A stretch of DNA of 64,000 nucleotides, taken from assembly GCF_039543505.1 (NCBI RefSeq), contig NZ_BAABJW010000004.1, positions 124,001 through 188,000 on the forward strand. The letters are read 5' to 3'. The translations under genes were made by a program, and so were the position numbers. The notes under the pieces were generated by a model, which searched no databases, was not told where the DNA came from, and saw only the letters and a program-made list of their open reading frames with translations. Shown in pieces: positions 61,174 through 64,000 of the stretch (positions are counted from its first letter, which is position 1; every line of letters starts with the position of its first letter). The DNA comes from Litoribaculum gwangyangense. Lineage in GTDB: Bacteria > Bacteroidota > Bacteroidia > Flavobacteriales > Flavobacteriaceae.

Positions 61174-62497
61174 TATTGGTTTTTATTCTTAATTCGGTAA
61201 TAGCTTCGGTTACAGCGCTATGGGTTACCGTATGGTTTTTGAAGTGTTCAGTTAATGTCTTTTTTTCAAAATCGTTTGCTTCAAACTGATTTAGAATATT
61301 CATTAAGTGCATTTTCATATGTCCTTGTTGGATACCTGTTGTGGTTAATGAACGTAGCGCCGCAAAATTCTGGGCCAAACCAGCTACTGCTACTATTTGC
61401 ATCAATTCTTTTGCGGAAGGTTTGTGTAATAATTCTAATGATAATTTTACTAAAGGATGTAAACCAGTTAAACCTCCTATGGTGCCTAAAGCCAAAGGGA
61501 TTTCCATCCAAAAAGTAAATATGCCATTTTCAACTTTAGCATGCGTTAGGCTACTGTAACTTCCATTTCTGGACGCATACGCATGTACACCCGCTTCAAC
61601 AGCTCTAAAATCGTTTCCTGTAGCTAAAACTACAGCATCAATACCATTCATGATACCTTTGTTATGGGTCACGGCTCGATAGGGTTCTACCTCTGCAATT
61701 TTTACTGCTTGTACAAATTTATTGGCAAATGCCTCTCCTGAAATAGTATCATTATCACTTAAATCTTCAATGCTACAACTTACTTCAGCTCGCACCAAAC
61801 AATTAGGAACATAGTTAGATAAAATACTCATGATGATATCAATTTGTTTTTCCTCCTCGGTAAACAAATTAAATTCCAAAGCCTCTTTCTTAAATGTTTT
61901 TGCAAATTGCTCTAGGCATGAATTAATAAAATTAGCTCCCATCGCGTCTAGAGTTTCGAAGGATACGTGCAATTGATAATAATTTTCTATATCACTGGTT
62001 TTATCACGTAATTCAATATCGATTATACCGCCACCACGTTTTTTCATGTTTTTGGTAATGGATTCTGTTTCTTCAAAAAGTTTGGGCTTTACTTTGGCGA
62101 AAAACTGCTTCAATGCATGAAAATCACCTTTAAAAATAAAATGTACTTGTCCAATTTTAGTAGTTGATATAACGGTCGTTTTAAATCCACCCCTTTCTAA
62201 CCAAAACTTAGCGGCTTTACTGGCAGCAGCCACTACCGAGCTTTCCTCAATAGCCATGGGAATGGTGTAAAGTTTGTTATTTATTAAAAAATTGGGAGCT
62301 ACTCCAAGTGGTAAATAGTAATTAGTTATGGTATTTTCAATAAATTCGTCATGAAGTTGTTGTAACTTTTCGTCTGTATTCCAATATTGTTTTAAAATGT
62401 TTTTGGCATCTTCGGCATTTGAAAAGTATGTGTCAACAATCCAATCAATTTTTTTTGATTTGGAAAGTTTAGAAAAACCAGAAATAGATTTACTCAT
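61166..62497 (-). CDS. mvaA: Hydroxymethylglutaryl-CoA reductase, class II-like
   Basis: Reductase of the mevalonate pathway, interconverting HMG-CoA and mevalonate with NAD(P)H. Visible are ENTITNYYLPLGVAPNFLINN (the Glu-Asn block near the active site), IPMAIEESSVVAAASKAAKFW with the catalytic-type Glu, DAMGANFINSCLEQFAKTF, SCSIEDLS, VTHNKGIMNGIDAVVLATGNDFRAVEAG with the active-site Lys and Asp, and LALGTIGGLTGLHPLVKLSLELL. At 443 residues it is the class II bacterial size. With the GHMP kinase it forms a short operon and marks the return from PUL to core metabolism. Confidence 0.95.
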   Translation of the reverse strand: MSKSISGFSKLSKSKKIDWIVDTYFSNAEDAKNILKQYWNTDEKLQQLHDEFIENTITNYYLPLGVAPNFLINNKLYTIPMAIEESSVVAAASKAAKFWLERGGFKTTVISTTKIGQVHFIFKGDFHALKQFFAKVKPKLFEETESITKNMKKRGGGIIDIELRDKTSDIENYYQLHVSFETLDAMGANFINSCLEQFAKTFKKEALEFNLFTEEEKQIDIIMSILSNYVPNCLVRAEVSCSIEDLSDNDTISGEAFANKFVQAVKIAEVEPYRAVTHNKGIMNGIDAVVLATGNDFRAVEAGVHAYASRNGSYSSLTHAKVENGIFTFWMEIPLALGTIGGLTGLHPLVKLSLELLHKPSAKELMQIVAVAGLAQNFAALRSLTTTGIQQGHMKMHLMNILNQFEANDFEKKTLTEHFKNHTVTHSAVTEAITELRIKTNSE

Positions 62498-62516
62498 AAT
62501 GTGTTTGTCAGTGTTG

Positions 62517-62524
62517 CAAAGATA
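62517..62524 (-). promoter_or_regulatory. -7-like box for HMG-CoA reductase
   Basis: On the minus strand this reads TATCTTTG, a perfect TAnnTTTG match, 20 bp before the reductase start codon. A matching -33 element is not obvious. Confidence 0.45.
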
Positions 62525-62739
62525 CTACTCTTGATATCAATATTAAAAAACTTAAATTTAAACCAAATTATTTAAGTGTTAATATTGGCGGTTTTTTATA
62601 TAATTTTTAGTAAACTTGATGACATTTTGTGAAATAAATATTTTTTTTAATGAAACCTCCATTTTTTTTGATTTGCCATATTGAAAATTTGTTTTTAGGA
62701 CGTTGCATTGGAAATATGTAAAACAACAGAAATTATCAA

Positions 62740-64000
62740 ATGAAATTCTTCAAATTCTCCTTTAGCATTTTCTTTTTTTTATCTACAATTTTATCGGCCC
62801 AAACAAAAGAAATAACCATTGAAGACATTTGGAGAGATGGTACGTTCAGGACAAAACGCATGGATGTATTACACTCCATGAATAATGGAAAGCAATATTC
62901 TGTTTTAAATTTTGATAGAACCAACAGAAGTACTTCAATAGATATTTACGATTATAAAACCCTTAAAAAGGTTAAAACTTTGGTAAACTCTTCTGATTTT
63001 GAGGCTATTCCATATTTTACAGATTACACATTTAATAAAGACGAAAATAAAGTTTTGTTAGCCATAGATGAAGAATCCATTTACAGACGTTCAACTTTGG
63101 GTAAATTTGTAGTTTATAATATTGCAGAAAACTCAATACATACGGTTGCAAACTATAAAATACAAGAACCTACCTTTTCACCCGATGGAGAGTATATCGC
63201 TTATGGTTTTGAAAATAATTTGTATTATAAAAACTTAGAAACGAATGAGGTAACACAAATCACTTATGATGGTAAGAAAAACGAAATAATTAATGGAATC
63301 ACGGATTGGGTTTATGAAGAAGAGTTTCGTTTTGTAAGAGCTTTTGATTGGAATGTAGAAGGTGACAAAATAGCTTTTATTCGTTTTGATGAAACCAATG
63401 TTCCTGAATTTTCAATGGATATTTATGGCAATGATCTCTACCAAACCCAACAAGTTTTTAAATATCCCAAAGCTGGGGAAGCTAATTCATTAGTATCGTT
63501 ACATATTTATGATGTTAAAACCCAAGAAACCACTAAAGTTAAGTTAGACAAAAAATATGATGATTTTTACATCCCCAGAATTCAATGGACCAACAACCCA
63601 GATGTATTGAGTGCGCAATACATGAATAGGCATCAAAACGAATTGGATTTATGGATGATAAACGCTAAAACTAATTCATCCAACTTAGTATTAGTTGAAA
63701 AAGATAAAGCTTATGTGAATGTAACGGATAATCTAACATTTTTAAAAGACAACAGTTTTATTTGGACCAGTGAAAAAGATGGCTACAACCATATTTATCA
63801 TTATGACAAAAACGGTAAGTTAATAAATCAAGTAACCATAGGTAATTGGGAAGTCACCAATTATTATGGTTATGATGAAAAAACAAACACTATTTTTTAT
63901 CAATCAGTAGAAAATGGTTCTATCAATCGAGATGTGTACTCGGTTAAGTTGAACGGACGGGATAAAACCCGACTAACAAAAAGTGATGGCACTAATAGTG
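62740..64000 (+). CDS. Dipeptidyl-peptidase IV-like S9 peptidase (3' truncated by window edge)
   Basis: A frame opens at ATG 62740 and stays open to the end of the window (420 codons). A signal peptide ends in TILSAQ. The rest is the eight-bladed beta-propeller of the S9B peptidases: EITIEDIWRDGTFRTKRMDVLHSMNNG, YDYKTLKKVKTLV, EPTFSPDGEYIAYGFENNLYY, then DWVYEEEFRFVRAFDWNVEGDKIAFIRFDE, where E193-E195 cover the Glu pair that binds the substrate N-terminus in DPP-IV, and FIWTSEKDGYNHIYHYD. The catalytic alpha/beta-hydrolase domain with the Ser-Asp-His triad would lie beyond the window. The enzyme removes N-terminal dipeptides, typically X-Pro, from peptides in the periplasm. Confidence 0.92.
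   Translation, partial: MKFFKFSFSIFFFLSTILSAQTKEITIEDIWRDGTFRTKRMDVLHSMNNGKQYSVLNFDRTNRSTSIDIYDYKTLKKVKTLVNSSDFEAIPYFTDYTFNKDENKVLLAIDEESIYRRSTLGKFVVYNIAENSIHTVANYKIQEPTFSPDGEYIAYGFENNLYYKNLETNEVTQITYDGKKNEIINGITDWVYEEEFRFVRAFDWNVEGDKIAFIRFDETNVPEFSMDIYGNDLYQTQQVFKYPKAGEANSLVSLHIYDVKTQETTKVKLDKKYDDFYIPRIQWTNNPDVLSAQYMNRHQNELDLWMINAKTNSSNLVLVEKDKAYVNVTDNLTFLKDNSFIWTSEKDGYNHIYHYDKNGKLINQVTIGNWEVTNYYGYDEKTNTIFYQSVENGSINRDVYSVKLNGRDKTRLTKSDGTNS

Noticed and set aside
1..64000. tRNA, rRNA, CRISPR arrays, insertion sequences and prophage genes
   Set aside because: None was seen; no transposase, integrase, cas gene or regularly spaced repeat array was recognised on either strand.

Overview
The window is AT-rich and its genes look like those of a marine, alga-associated Flavobacteriaceae bacterium (Bacteroidota). 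The grounds are many SpII lipoproteins, TAnnTTTG-type -7 elements, few Shine-Dalgarno sequences, a Bacteroidota GntR/periplasmic-binding-protein hybrid regulator, a GYDIA-type GHMP kinase and a large polysaccharide utilization locus (PUL) rich in sulfatases. This is inference from gene content; no rRNA or other species marker is present.

Region 1 (1-40359, all + strand) is the exported part of a PUL: a truncated Gfo/Idh/MocA oxidoreductase, an unclassified 720-residue lipoprotein, a lipoprotein acetolactate decarboxylase homologue, two tandem GH78 rhamnosidases, a GH43, five S1 sulfatases, a SGNH acetylesterase, a modular GH2, two GH106-like rhamnosidases, a BNR_4 beta-propeller, an RR-signal lipoprotein of uncertain class, a serpin with an extra C-terminal domain, a DUF1961 protein, a heparinase II/III-type lyase candidate, a Kelch protein and an exported lactonase. 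No SusC/SusD pair lies in the window.

Region 2 (40366-55250) holds the regulator (- strand) and cytoplasmic catabolism: an aldolase-dehydrogenase fusion (RhaEW type), rhamnose isomerase, rhamnulokinase, a two-domain class II aldolase, an FMN L-lactate dehydrogenase and an NCS1-family transporter, then xylulokinase, xylose isomerase and a XylE-type symporter. Rhamnose would yield DHAP plus lactaldehyde, then lactate, then pyruvate. Xylose would enter the pentose phosphate pathway, served by transketolase and transaldolase in region 3. Rhamnose, xylose, uronic-acid and sulfate-ester functions together fit ulvan or a related sulfated (xylo)rhamno-glucuronan.

Region 3 (55498-64000) is a second Gfo/Idh/MocA oxidoreductase, transketolase, transaldolase, a GHMP kinase plus HMG-CoA reductase (mevalonate pathway) and a truncated DPP-IV-type peptidase. 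Apart from the oxidoreductase this looks like core genome.

The most striking unlisted structure is a 15-bp element, consensus kATAGtnCAGGATAs, found seven times (1253, 4417, 15509, 28757, 41756, 49222, 52417). Every copy heads a transcription unit of the PUL or of rhamnose/xylose catabolism. Four copies sit 51-54 bp from the start codon, and five have a TAnnTTT(G) -7-like box beginning 19-20 bp downstream. It looks like the operator or activator site of one regulon that joins polysaccharide attack to monosaccharide catabolism.
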